A DNA stretch of 64,000 nt, taken from NCBI GenBank assembly GCA_008933705.1, contig WBUN01000026.1, positions 1 through 64,000 of the forward strand, given 5' to 3'. Under the pieces are notes generated by a model, which was not told where the DNA came from, searched no databases, and was given only the letters and a program-made list of their open reading frames with translations. The stretch is from Hyphomicrobiaceae bacterium. GTDB lineage: Bacteria > Pseudomonadota > Alphaproteobacteria > Rhizobiales > Hyphomicrobiaceae. The position numbers were made by a program, and so were the translations under genes. Shown here one piece after another: positions 1 through 8,274 of the stretch (within the stretch, counting starts at the first letter, position 1; each line of letters starts with the position of its first letter).

Positions 1-174
1 CACACCTCTGCTGATCTGTGATCTGGGTTCCCGCCTGCGCGGGAATGACGTCACGTTAGGTTCCCTTTCCGGCTCGAACGCTCCTCCGTGGTGAGCCCGT
101 CGAACCACGGCCGGGACGCGGGCCGCCCTTCGACAGGCTCAGGGCGGAGCGGGGTGTGCGATGCGGGCATGACG

Positions 175-369
175 TCAGTGTTGGCTGATCGGCTTGGATT
201 TCACTGCGATGGTGAGGCGCTCGCGCGCATCCCTCTCCACAAACGTCACCCCCGCATCGCGTCGAAGACGCGCCTCCGGCACGATGGCGGGGGCCCAGGT
301 CACCGGGCCGCACGGGTCATACTCACCGCAGAGCACGCCCGCGGCCGCGCGCGCCACTCCAACGGCGCG
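175..369 (-). pseudogene. Possible duplicated gene 3' end inside repeat unit 1
   Basis: Read on the minus strand, the non-palindromic half of the unit gives a protein-like tail ending ERDARERLTIAVKSKPI and a stop codon, with no start and no body. The unit 2 copy (544-738) differs from it at five residues (for example I to F, Y to R and D to G), so the visible changes alter amino acids. That pattern suggests no protein-level selection. It could equally be non-coding DNA that happens to stay open. I cannot name a parent protein. Confidence 0.35.
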
Positions 370-543
370 CACACCTCTGCTGATCTGTGATCTGGGTTCC
401 CGCCTGCGCGGGAATGACGTCACGTTAGGTTCCCTTTCCGGCTCGAACGCTCCTCCGTGGTGAGCCCGTCGAACCACGGCCGGGACGCGGGCCGCCCTTC
501 GACAGGCTCAGGGCGGAGCGGGGGGTGTGATGCGGGCATGACG

Positions 544-738
544 TCAGTGTTGGATGATCGGCTTGGATTTCACTGCGATGGTGAGGCGCTCGCGCGCATC
601 CCTCTCCACAAACGTCACCCCCGCATCGCGTCGAAGACGCGCCTCCGGCACGAAGGCGGGGGCCCAGGTCACCGGGCCGCACGGGCCACGTTCCCCGCAG
701 ATCACGCCTGCGGCCGCGCGCGCCACTCCAACGGCGCG
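544..738 (-). pseudogene. Possible duplicated gene 3' end inside repeat unit 2
   Basis: Second copy of the same minus-strand tail, offset by 369 bp, ending at a stop codon at 544. To its right lies the partial third unit and then the end of iorB, so no gene body is attached to either tail. Confidence 0.35.
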
Positions 739-895
739 CACACCTCTGCTGATCTGTGATCTGGGTTCCCGCCTGCGCGGGAATGACGTCACGTGAGGTT
801 CCCTTTCCGGCTCGAACGCTCCTCCGTGGGGAGCTCGTCGAACCACGCGGCCGCCGGGCGGAGCGTTCGGGCAGCCCCGCCATGGCCGCCGACGC

Positions 896-2419
896 CTACT
901 CGGCGGCCATCCGGCCGGGCGCCAGGGTTTCGCGGATGGCGGCGATGGTCTGCGCCAGCGTTTCGCCCTCGGGGTCCTTGGTCGCGGCAAGACGCGCCTG
1001 CAACACCGCGTCGGCGAAGTGCAGGCGCGCCAGCCGTCCCTGCAACGCAGGCTCGATCACGCCGTCGACGATCTTCGACCAGTTGGAAAGGCCGCGCTTG
1101 TAGGTGTCGGCATAGCCCCGCACCAGCGCCGCGGTCGCGACCACCTCGCGTGCGGCCCCGGGATCGACCGCAAGCGTCCGCTCGATCAGGTCGAGCCAAC
1201 GCGCGATCCATGCCCCTTCCTGCGCGAACTTGTGCGTGCGGGGCCGCCACCGCTTGAGCCCGGCCAGCATCTTCAGGCGCAGGAAGCCCGACAGGCGCGT
1301 GGTCTTGATCTTCAGCGGCCACGACTTGCTCTCCCAGCCTCGCGCCGACACACGCGCGATCGCCCAGCGCCCGAGCCACGGCGGCAGCAGGCCCAGCACC
1401 TCTTCCGGCCCCGGCTTCATGTATTCCGTCACGTCGACGATGTCGTGCACGCCGGCCCTCGTCTCGCGGGCCACACGGGCAAGGCGCGTATCGCGCAACT
1501 TGAGCTGGGCAACGCGGATGACGTCCTCGACGCTCATGCGCACCGCAAGGTGACGCGCGAGTTCGCGCATGAAGGAGGCGTCGACGCCCGGTCTGGCCGT
1601 GAAGCGGGCGAGACGCGCAAGATAGCTCTGCGCGTAGGCCTCGTCCTGGTAGTCGGCGAGCCGGGCGAAGCCGCTGGCGATGAGCGCATGTGCTTCGGCC
1701 GGGAAGGCGTCGAGCCTGAGAGAAGGGGGCAGACCCCCTGGCTGCCGCTCCGCCGTGGCATGGGTCGTCGCCTTGGGGTCTGACCCTAGGGCAATCGCCG
1801 ACCCCGCCTCGAAGCCGCGGAGATTGGCCTCCACCGCCTTGCCCTCGGAGCGGATGGCGGCGCGGAACGCGTCGGCGGGAACCGGCAGCACGCCGGTCGC
1901 GGCGATGGCGCCGAGAAGCACGGAATTGATCGGCGCCTTCGCCGCCGCTGCCGCTGCGGCAAAGTCGGCGACGACGGCCCGGCGCGAGAAGCGGTGCGCC
2001 GCTTCCAGCATGCGGGCCTGATCGAGCCGGCCGTCGCCCATCACCGCCTTCTCGTCGATGGTGAAGACGCGCGCGCTGGAGGCGATCAGCAAGGTGCGGT
2101 CGGGCGTGACGAACCCGGCCTGGATGGCGCGCGCCGCCTCCAGCAGCTCGCTCGCCACCACCAGGTCGACCTCGCCGGGCGCGGCGTTCAGCGCCAGCAC
2201 CGGCCGGGTTCCTCTGGCGCGGTGACGATCCCCTGCGCCTGGCACGACCTCGAGGTAGTAGGTGGTCGCTCCGGTGCGCTGCGCGACGCCGGGTATGAAC
2301 GTGCCCTGCACGAAATGCCCGCTGGCGACCGTCGCGGCATGGATCCACGACGACAGGACGCCGCCGCCCTCGCCGCCGAGCGCCGCAAACAGGACCTTGA
2401 TGGGTGTCATCTCCGCCAT
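896..2419 (-). CDS. iorB: Indolepyruvate:ferredoxin oxidoreductase, beta subunit (long form)
   Basis: Predicted partner of IorA in oxidative decarboxylation of aryl-pyruvates such as indolepyruvate or phenylpyruvate to aryl-acetyl-CoA, with electrons passed to ferredoxin. The 507-aa protein has the gamma-type pyruvate:ferredoxin oxidoreductase domain in the first ~190 residues, including the glycine-rich GGEGGGVLSSW motif (residues 15-25). A long C-terminal extension typical of the ~500-aa alphaproteobacterial form follows (a DUF6537-like region by resemblance). It starts 6 bp after iorA stops, so the two are co-transcribed. Residues ~210-234 are encoded by a palindromic repeat element that looks inserted in frame. 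The actual aryl-pyruvate used cannot be read from sequence. Confidence 0.87.
   Translation of the reverse strand: MAEMTPIKVLFAALGGEGGGVLSSWIHAATVASGHFVQGTFIPGVAQRTGATTYYLEVVPGAGDRHRARGTRPVLALNAAPGEVDLVVASELLEAARAIQAGFVTPDRTLLIASSARVFTIDEKAVMGDGRLDQARMLEAAHRFSRRAVVADFAAAAAAAKAPINSVLLGAIAATGVLPVPADAFRAAIRSEGKAVEANLRGFEAGSAIALGSDPKATTHATAERQPGGLPPSLRLDAFPAEAHALIASGFARLADYQDEAYAQSYLARLARFTARPGVDASFMRELARHLAVRMSVEDVIRVAQLKLRDTRLARVARETRAGVHDIVDVTEYMKPGPEEVLGLLPPWLGRWAIARVSARGWESKSWPLKIKTTRLSGFLRLKMLAGLKRWRPRTHKFAQEGAWIARWLDLIERTLAVDPGAAREVVATAALVRGYADTYKRGLSNWSKIVDGVIEPALQGRLARLHFADAVLQARLAATKDPEGETLAQTIAAIRETLAPGRMAAE
1722..1790. repeat. 69-bp palindromic element inside iorB
   Basis: Begins GAAGGGGGCAGACCCCCTGG and ends TTGGGGTCTGACCCTAGG, with arms built on GGGGTC/GACCCC. 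A second 69-bp element of the same layout lies at 21062-21130. Here it stays in frame and adds about 24 residues (including ATAERQPGGLPPSL) to IorB. Confidence 0.75.
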
Positions 2420-2425
2420 GTCGCC

Positions 2426-4588
2426 TCACTCCGCCGGTGCGAGCGAAGGGGCCGGCGCCCTTGCGGTGTCTCGCGGCGCGCCGAGCAGCCGCATGAGTGC
2501 GGCCGACATCCGCCGGCGCAGGCGATCCCAGCCGGTCGGGTTGCGAATGACGTCGATCTGCGCGAACGACGGGCAGAGCTGCGCTGCGTGCGCAACCTCG
2601 CCGCACATCCCGCAGCCGACGCAGTCGTTGTTGACGTGCGCGATCGGGTCCGGCCGCAGCGGATCCTCGCTCGGCTTGATGGTGAGCGATGGGCAGCCGG
2701 ACAGCCTGATGCAGGAGTGATCTCCCGTGCACACCTCCGGATCGACCCAGAAGCGCGTGCGCACCACCCGCTCTCCCGCCGCCGCCTTGCGCTCCATTTC
2801 CGGCCTGATGCGCCGCTGGCGCGCGAGCTGGCATTCGCCGTCGGCGATGATGACCTTGAGCCCCTTCACGCTCGAGCGCATGGCCTCGCGCAGCGTGGCG
2901 ACCACGCCGGCCACGCCGTAGGTGCGCACGTGTCGGATCCACGGTACGCCGAGGCTCTTCAGCACCGCCTCGATGTCGAGGCTCTTTCCGCGTCCGTCCT
3001 GCGCCTCCTTGGTGGAGAGGATGTCCTGCTGGCCCGTGGCGCTCGAATAGCCGTTGTTCATGACGACCAGCACCGAATCGTCCTTGTTGAACACCGCGCC
3101 GGCCACGCCGGTGATGAGGCCGTTGTGCCAGAAGCCGCCGTCGCCCATCACGCTGACCGTGCGCTTCTCGACCGTACCGGACACTGCCGCGGCGGACGCA
3201 AGCGACATGCCGTAGCCGAGAATGGTGTTGCCCTGGCTGAACGGCGCGAAGGTCGCAAAGGAATGGCAGCCGATGTCGGCCGCCACGTGCACGGGCCCCA
3301 TCTCCTGGCGCAACAGCTTCATGGCCGAGAACACGGGCCGCTCCGGGCAGCCGGTGCAGAACGTCGGCGGTCGCGGCGGCAGTGGCGCATCCAGCGTCTT
3401 GTCGACCTCGGCGCGCGTGGCGGCAACGTCGGCGATCCACCGGTCGAGCGGGGCGGCCGCGCGTCCATGCCGGCCGAGGAAGGCCGCAAGGCCCTTGCCG
3501 ACGACAAGGGGCGTGTATTCGCCGGCCATCGGCAGCAGGTCCTTGCCGTGCAGCCTGGTCTGCAGGTCGGCCCTGCGCAGGATTTGCCCTATCCCCTGCT
3601 CGATGAAATCGGGGGCACCCTCCTCGACGACGAGCACGGCCTTCTTGCCGGCGCAGAACGCTGTGATCTCGTCCGGCACCAGCGGGTGCACGACGTTGAG
3701 CACCAGGGTCGGTATCTGCACCGCGCCCTCGGCATCGCTGAGCCCGGCCAGCGTCAGCCGGCCGTTCAGCACATTGAACAGCCCGCCCTGCACGATGATG
3801 CCGATGTCGCCGCCGTCCGGCCCGAGCTGCTCGTTGAGCTTGTTGTCGGCGATGAACCTCTGCGCCGCCGGCAGGCGCCGCTCCGCCTTGTCGGCCTCAT
3901 GGCGAAAGGTGGCAGGTGGATGACTGAGGCGGTCATAGAGGAAGCGCGCGGGCGCTATCCTGTTCCTGGTCGAATGCGGGGCTGCCCGGTTGTCCTTGGC
4001 GGGGAAGCTGCCGAACATGTGGCAGGCGCGGATGCGCAGCTCCAGGATGACCGGCGTGTTCGACGCCTCCGACAGCTCGAAGCCCTTCTCCACCGCGTGC
4101 ACCAGCGTGGGCACGTCCGGCCGCGGGTCGATCAGCCACAGGGAGGATTTGGCGGCGAACGCGTGCGTGCGCTCCTGGATGACGCTGGCGCCCTCGCCGT
4201 AGTCCTCGCCGACGATGATGAGCGCGCCGCCCATCACACCGGGCGAGGCGAGATTGGAGAGCGCATCGGCGGCGACGTTGGTGCCAACGATCGATTTCCA
4301 CGTGACGGCCCCGCGCAAGGGATAGCTGATCGAGGCTCCCAGCATGGCGGCGGCCGCCGCCTCGTTGGTGCAGGTCTCCAGATGAATGCCGAGGTCCGCA
4401 AGCAGGCTCTCGGACTGCACCAGCACGTCGAGCAGGTGGCTCACAGGTGCGCCCTGGTAGCCGCCGACGTAGGCGACGCCGGACTGCAGCAGCGCCTTGG
4501 TCACCGCCAGGATGCCCTCGCCGTAGAAGGTGTCGCCGTCGCCGAGACGAAGGCTTTCGATCTCCTTGTGGAACGAAACCTCGGCCAT
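2426..4588 (-). CDS. iorA: Indolepyruvate:ferredoxin oxidoreductase, alpha subunit
   Basis: Catalytic subunit that binds thiamine diphosphate and iron-sulfur clusters. The 720-aa protein has the N-terminal pyrimidine-binding half, a CTGCPERP motif at 411-418 and the TPP-binding signature GDGGFWHNG (482-490) followed by NN (511-512). A C-terminal ferredoxin-like region has cysteines at 620, 626, 632, 656, 659, 662 and 672. The first cysteine set is more widely spaced than a standard 4Fe-4S motif, as in the long-form family. It is first of a two-gene operon with iorB and lies 44 bp downstream of a MarR gene on the same strand, which suggests local control by that regulator. A role in aromatic amino acid breakdown is inferred. 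Confidence 0.9.
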   Translation of the reverse strand: MAEVSFHKEIESLRLGDGDTFYGEGILAVTKALLQSGVAYVGGYQGAPVSHLLDVLVQSESLLADLGIHLETCTNEAAAAAMLGASISYPLRGAVTWKSIVGTNVAADALSNLASPGVMGGALIIVGEDYGEGASVIQERTHAFAAKSSLWLIDPRPDVPTLVHAVEKGFELSEASNTPVILELRIRACHMFGSFPAKDNRAAPHSTRNRIAPARFLYDRLSHPPATFRHEADKAERRLPAAQRFIADNKLNEQLGPDGGDIGIIVQGGLFNVLNGRLTLAGLSDAEGAVQIPTLVLNVVHPLVPDEITAFCAGKKAVLVVEEGAPDFIEQGIGQILRRADLQTRLHGKDLLPMAGEYTPLVVGKGLAAFLGRHGRAAAPLDRWIADVAATRAEVDKTLDAPLPPRPPTFCTGCPERPVFSAMKLLRQEMGPVHVAADIGCHSFATFAPFSQGNTILGYGMSLASAAAVSGTVEKRTVSVMGDGGFWHNGLITGVAGAVFNKDDSVLVVMNNGYSSATGQQDILSTKEAQDGRGKSLDIEAVLKSLGVPWIRHVRTYGVAGVVATLREAMRSSVKGLKVIIADGECQLARQRRIRPEMERKAAAGERVVRTRFWVDPEVCTGDHSCIRLSGCPSLTIKPSEDPLRPDPIAHVNNDCVGCGMCGEVAHAAQLCPSFAQIDVIRNPTGWDRLRRRMSAALMRLLGAPRDTARAPAPSLAPAE

Positions 4589-4632
4589 CCTTCAACCCGA
4601 TCCTCGTTGCAATGCGCCCGACCCGGCGCTCG

Positions 4633-5145
4633 TCACCCGACTTGGAAGGCGATCTTGGCCAGTATGCGCAGAAAGCGTGCCTTCTCACGCGCTCCGATGA
4701 TGCGCTCCAGCTTGCGCTCATGACGTACCGCGCATTCCGTCAGCCGTTTCAGCATGGCCCTGCCGGCGGGCGTCAGCGTCAAGTGATAGCTGCGCCGGTC
4801 GCGCGCCAGACGCACGCGGGCAATGAGCCCGCGCCGCTTCAGATCGTTCAGCGCCGGCGTGAGCGTGGACTTGTCGCGACCGTAGGCCTTGCTGAGCGCC
4901 GTCTGGCTGATGCCGGGGTTGCGGTCGATCAGCGTCAGAAGGGCAAAGCGGCCGGGATTGAGGTCCACTTCCTGGCTCTCTTTGGCGAACGCGTGGAATG
5001 AGGCGATCTGCGCCATGCGCAGGTGGAAGCCGGCCCAGTGTGCAAGCGGCCCGTAGTCGACGCCATCGTTGCCGAACCGCACGGTATCGGGGATCACCTC
5101 GGCCTCGTCCGGCGCGCGCGCCTCGGCATCCAGCCCCACCATCAT
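4633..5145 (-). CDS. MarR-family transcriptional regulator
   Basis: A 170-aa winged-helix regulator. The central stretch has the MarR recognition-helix region ISQTALSKAYGRDKSTLTPA, then the wing containing RLARDRRSYHLTLTPAGRAM. It is transcribed toward iorA and divergently from a second MarR gene at 5470. The start is supported by GGGAG seven bases upstream; an adjacent second ATG one codon later is equally possible. MarR proteins usually repress their neighbours and release on binding aromatic acids or CoA thioesters, so iorAB is the likely target. The ligand is unknown. Confidence 0.87.
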   Translation of the reverse strand: MMVGLDAEARAPDEAEVIPDTVRFGNDGVDYGPLAHWAGFHLRMAQIASFHAFAKESQEVDLNPGRFALLTLIDRNPGISQTALSKAYGRDKSTLTPALNDLKRRGLIARVRLARDRRSYHLTLTPAGRAMLKRLTECAVRHERKLERIIGAREKARFLRILAKIAFQVG

Positions 5146-5469
5146 GTTTCGTCTCCCGGTGGCCGCATGACTGCACTGCCGTTGCCCGGGTCTCGGGCCA
5201 TCTGGCGGCGCTCGGCAGGCCCGAATAGTTTTATCTCCGACTATTTCCCTTTACAACCGGGCATCGCCTCGGCCGCTGCGGCATTCTGGATCGCACCCCT
5301 CCTGCGGCGTGCCGCCCATCGCAGATATATTGCGCTTGATCCGGCTCATCGCCTTCCCGATGATTGCGCCGTGGCTGCCGGCAAGGATGCGATTCGGCCC
5401 TTGCCACGGGAGGTAGGCTGGATTTGGAAGGTGCCGCCGGCTGCGGCGCCGGCGAAAGGCTCAAGGGGC
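5146..5469. other. Divergent intergenic region between two MarR genes
   Basis: This 324-bp stretch separates two oppositely oriented MarR genes. Its middle is AT-richer than its surroundings and contains the dyad AATAGT-N10-ACTATT at 5224-5245. No convincing open frame other than runs antisense to or upstream of the MarR genes was seen. Confidence 0.6.
5224..5245. promoter_or_regulatory. Candidate MarR operator (AATAGT-N10-ACTATT)
   Basis: Perfect 6-bp inverted arms at 5224-5229 and 5240-5245 with a 10-bp spacer, in the AT-rich part of the divergent region. Size and symmetry fit a MarR dimer site. Which of the two regulators binds it is not known. Confidence 0.5.
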
Positions 5470-5958
5470 ATGAAGAGATCGCGTGCGGCGCTGAAGCGCA
5501 GGCCTGCCGGTGAGGCGGCGGAGCGGGAGATCGATTTCGACGAGCTGCCGGGCTATGTCGGCTACCAGGTCCGGCGCACGCAGGCGAAGATCTTCGGCGA
5601 GTTCGAAGCCATGCTGGGCGACTTCGAGTTCACACCCGGCTCCTTTGGCGTGTTGATGCTGATCCGGGCCAATCCCGGCATCACGCAAGTGGCGTTGGCA
5701 TCCGCATTCGGTGTCGACAAGTCCACCATGAGTCCGGTCATCTACCGTCTGGAGACGCGCGGCCTCATCCGGCGCGAGGTTCTGCCGTCCGACCGGCGCT
5801 GCCACGCCTTGTTCTTCGAGCCGAAGGCCGAGCCCGTGTTCGTGGCGGCGCGCGAGAAGTTCCGCGCCGTCGAGGCCGGCGTCGCGGCCAGGCTCTCCAA
5901 AACCGAGCAGCGGGAGCTCGCGCGCCTGCTCGCCAAACTGCAGGGTGCGCAAGCCTAG
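5470..5958 (+). CDS. MarR-family transcriptional regulator
   Basis: A 162-aa winged-helix protein with ITQVALASAFGVDKSTMSPV in the recognition-helix region and RREVLPSDRRCHALFFEP as the wing. It resembles the 4633-5145 regulator in layout but is a separate paralogue. I chose ATG 5470 because MarR homology begins shortly after it; the frame stays open upstream, but that extension resembles no MarR N-terminus. The ribosome-binding site is weak (AGGGGC). It has no same-strand partner downstream, so it may act on the divergent MarR-ior unit or at a distance. Related MarR proteins such as BadR control benzoate genes, making the box cluster 6 kb away a possible target (inference). Confidence 0.83.
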   Translation: MKRSRAALKRRPAGEAAEREIDFDELPGYVGYQVRRTQAKIFGEFEAMLGDFEFTPGSFGVLMLIRANPGITQVALASAFGVDKSTMSPVIYRLETRGLIRREVLPSDRRCHALFFEPKAEPVFVAAREKFRAVEAGVAARLSKTEQRELARLLAKLQGAQA

Positions 5959-6002
5959 GGTCTTTCCGATTTGGGTTGAACCGGAAATCCGCACGCCACG
6001 CC

Positions 6003-6200
6003 TGTCGTCCCGGCCGAAGCGAAGCGGAGCGCCGGGACCCAGACGCTGAAGGAGAACCCCCGTCCTGAGCCCGTCGAAGGCGGCAGTGAGGCGCCGTTGC
6101 GACCGCGTGGTTCGACAGGCTCACCACGGGGGATACCGGTATGCACTCAGCCGCTGGGTGCCGGATGTTTCGCTGGCGCGAAATTCCGGGATGACGACGG
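6003..6200. repeat. Composite palindromic intergenic repeat
   Basis: Lies between the convergent MarR (5958) and ccr (6238) ends. It contains CGTGGT-tcgacaggctc-ACCACG (6106-6128), the same stem and loop core as the hairpins in the 1-850 array, and imperfect outer arms built on CGTCCCGG and CCGGGATGACG. It is probably a non-autonomous dispersed element of the REP type; its hairpins could also terminate transcription from both sides. Confidence 0.65.
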
Positions 6201-6237
6201 AAGGACCGGCTAATCCATCCCAATCGGACGGTCTCTG

Positions 6238-7629
6238 CTACGGGAAGCGCTTGCGGCTTTCCTCGACGACGTCCTCGAACGTGCGCAGTCCGGTGCGCGG
6301 CGCGTTCACCAGCACGGCCATGTTGCCCGGCTTGTGCTCGTTCTTCCACATGCGCATGTGTGCCTTGGGAATCTGCTCCCAGGGGAAGACCTCGGACATG
6401 CAAGGGTCGATGCGCCGTTCCAGCACCAGCTTGTTGGCCTGCGCCGCCTGCAGCAGGTTGGCGAAATGCGAGCCCTGCACGCGCTTCTGGTGCATCCACA
6501 GATAGCGTGCATCCATGGTGAGATTGTAGCCCGTGGTGCCGGCGCAGATCACCACCATGCCCCCGCGCTTCACGACCAGGACCGACACAGGGAACGTGGC
6601 CGCGCCCGGGTGCTCGAAGACGAAGTCGACGTTGTTGCCCTTGCCGGTGATCTCCCAGATGGCGGCACCGAACTTGCGTGCCTCCTTGAACCACACATCG
6701 TACTCGGGCGTGCCGACCTTGGGCAGCTCGCCCCAGCAATTGAACTTCTTGCGGTTGATGACGCCGCGTCCGCCGAGCTGCATGACGAAATCGCGCTTGT
6801 CGTCGTCCGAGACCACACCGATCGCGTTGGCGCCCGACGTGGCGATGAGCTGCACGGCCATGGACCCGAGGCCGCCCGAAGCGCCCCAGACGAGGACGTT
6901 GTGCCCAGGCCGCAGCACGTGCGGACGATGGCCGAACAGCATGCGGTAGGCCGTTGCCAGCACCAGCGTGTAGCAGGCGCTTTCCTCCCAGGTCAGATGC
7001 TTGGGCCGCTCCATGAGCTGGCGGTCCTGCACGCGGCAAAACTGGGCGAAGGAGCCATCAGGCGTTTCGTAGCCCCAGATGCGCTGGCTTGGCGAGAACA
7101 TCGGGTCGCCGCCGTTGCATTCCTCATCGTCACCGTCATCCTGATTGCAGTGGACGACGACCTCGTCGCCGACCTTCCAGCGCTTCACTTTGGAGCCCAC
7201 GGCGTAGACGATGCCCGCCGCATCGGAGCCGGCAACGTGATAGGGGTTCTTGTGCACGTCGATCGTCGAGATCGGCTTGCCGAGCGCGGCCCATACGCCG
7301 TTGTAGTTCACGCCGGCAGCCATCACGAGGACGAGAACGTCGTGGCTGTCGAGCTCCCACGTCGGCAGCACCTCGATCTGCATGGCGGTGTCGGGCGGGC
7401 CGTGCCGATCCTTGCGGATGGCCCAGGCGTACATCTGCTTGGGCACGTGGCCCAGCGGGGGGATTTCGCCGACCTCGTAGAGATCCTTGGCGCGCGCACT
7501 GGCGGCGACGGCCGGGGCGGCCACCCCCTCTCCGGCAACGGAGACGATCTTCGGACCTGCCTTGTCGGGCTGGCTCTCCCGCACTCTTGGAGGCTTGACG
7601 CCTGATTCCACCTTCGACCGCGCTACCAT
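6238..7629 (-). CDS. ccr: Crotonyl-CoA carboxylase/reductase
   Basis: NADPH-dependent reductive carboxylation of crotonyl-CoA to ethylmalonyl-CoA, the key step of the ethylmalonyl-CoA pathway for assimilating acetyl-CoA without isocitrate lyase. It is a medium-chain dehydrogenase/reductase fold of about 463 aa. Visible motifs are GVNYNGVWAALG near the N-terminal third, the nucleotide-binding VWGASGGLGSMAVQL, and the family-typical FNCWGELPKVGTPEYD. The start is ATG 7629, with GGGGAG eight bases upstream; a GTG three codons earlier lacks spacing for a ribosome site. It is divergent from ecm, which acts two steps later in the pathway. The N-terminus is somewhat longer than usual. Confidence 0.95.
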   Translation of the reverse strand: MVARSKVESGVKPPRVRESQPDKAGPKIVSVAGEGVAAPAVAASARAKDLYEVGEIPPLGHVPKQMYAWAIRKDRHGPPDTAMQIEVLPTWELDSHDVLVLVMAAGVNYNGVWAALGKPISTIDVHKNPYHVAGSDAAGIVYAVGSKVKRWKVGDEVVVHCNQDDGDDEECNGGDPMFSPSQRIWGYETPDGSFAQFCRVQDRQLMERPKHLTWEESACYTLVLATAYRMLFGHRPHVLRPGHNVLVWGASGGLGSMAVQLIATSGANAIGVVSDDDKRDFVMQLGGRGVINRKKFNCWGELPKVGTPEYDVWFKEARKFGAAIWEITGKGNNVDFVFEHPGAATFPVSVLVVKRGGMVVICAGTTGYNLTMDARYLWMHQKRVQGSHFANLLQAAQANKLVLERRIDPCMSEVFPWEQIPKAHMRMWKNEHKPGNMAVLVNAPRTGLRTFEDVVEESRKRFP

Positions 7630-7853
7630 TGAGTGCACTCCCCGTAATGCTCTGTCGCTGTTGGATGCCTGGCCTCAACCCGCAAGGCCGAGGAATGTTG
7701 CAGCGCCGAAGAGTCCGACAGATCACGGCCGCGCTCAAGCGAATTCTGCATCGGCGGGTCGCCTGCCGCTAATCCCGCCTTAACAGCTCCCGCGTAAGCT
7801 TGCGCTTGCAACGACGCAGGAGTCGGCATCGCGCCGGCGGACGGGAGGGAGCG

Positions 7854-8195
7854 ATGAGCGCCCTGGTTACACACCTGGAGAACATCTTTGCGATCGATTG
7901 GGCATCGCTCGGTGTTATCGCCGGATTTTGCGCGATAGCGGCATGGTTCATCAAAGAATACCTGGCCCACCCCCCGCTGATCATATTCGTATATCCGTTC
8001 ATGGTATTCTTCGGCATGGTCGCCCACTACTTGTTCATATTCTCCGAAGCCTATCCGACCAAGCAGATCGACCAGTGGCTCATGTGGACCATCATGGCAT
8101 CGATTTGTGGAACCATACTGGGCATCCTTTTCATGGGCTGCCTTGCCGCAGCTCGCGAAAGCCTGGGCACTCGGCCTCCAAGATCAGTCCGCTGA
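7854..8195 (+). CDS. Small membrane protein between ccr and ecm, unknown function
   Basis: A 113-aa protein with three hydrophobic segments, approximately residues 15-35, 42-62 and 75-98, and a short polar tail. A strong ribosome site (GGGAGGG) lies just upstream of ATG 7854. It begins the plus-strand unit that continues into ecm 80 bp later, so it is probably co-transcribed with it. I do not recognise the family. No cofactor or catalytic motif is visible. Confidence 0.7.
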   Translation: MSALVTHLENIFAIDWASLGVIAGFCAIAAWFIKEYLAHPPLIIFVYPFMVFFGMVAHYLFIFSEAYPTKQIDQWLMWTIMASICGTILGILFMGCLAAARESLGTRPPRSVR

Positions 8196-8274
8196 GCAAA
8201 GCTTCATTTTGCACTGCACCTCGGCCAGAGTACGCTGAGAGGATCTCGCGTGTGCGAATTGAGGAGCGGATGCC

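Larger units (their letters stand above)
1..850. repeat. 369-bp tandem repeat array (two full units, one partial)
   Basis: Units start at 1, 370 and 739, each opening with CACACCTCTGCTGATCTGTG, so the period is exactly 369 bp; the third copy loses similarity near 850. Each unit has a GGGTTCCCGCCTGCGCGGG hairpin, a CGTGGT/ACCACG hairpin (87-109, 456-478, 825-847) and a CCGCCCT/AGGGCGG hairpin (123-147, 492-516), then about 210 bp of non-palindromic DNA. Hairpin loops carry the core TCGACAGGCTCA or its complement. The array runs off the left edge of the window, so the true copy number is unknown. I see no intact gene between 1 and 895. Confidence 0.9.

Noticed and set aside
1-850. The 369-bp direct repeats as a CRISPR array, or as overlapping short genes on both strands
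   Set aside because: Units are far longer than CRISPR repeats and there are no variable spacers. The many open frames arise because the period is divisible by three and the DNA is GC-rich, not from conserved proteins (apart from the possible gene tail noted).
1994-4723. A 909-codon plus-strand open frame opposite iorA/iorB
   Set aside because: It is antisense to two clearly recognisable genes, has no recognisable domains and an Arg/His-rich composition typical of frames opposite GC-rich coding DNA.
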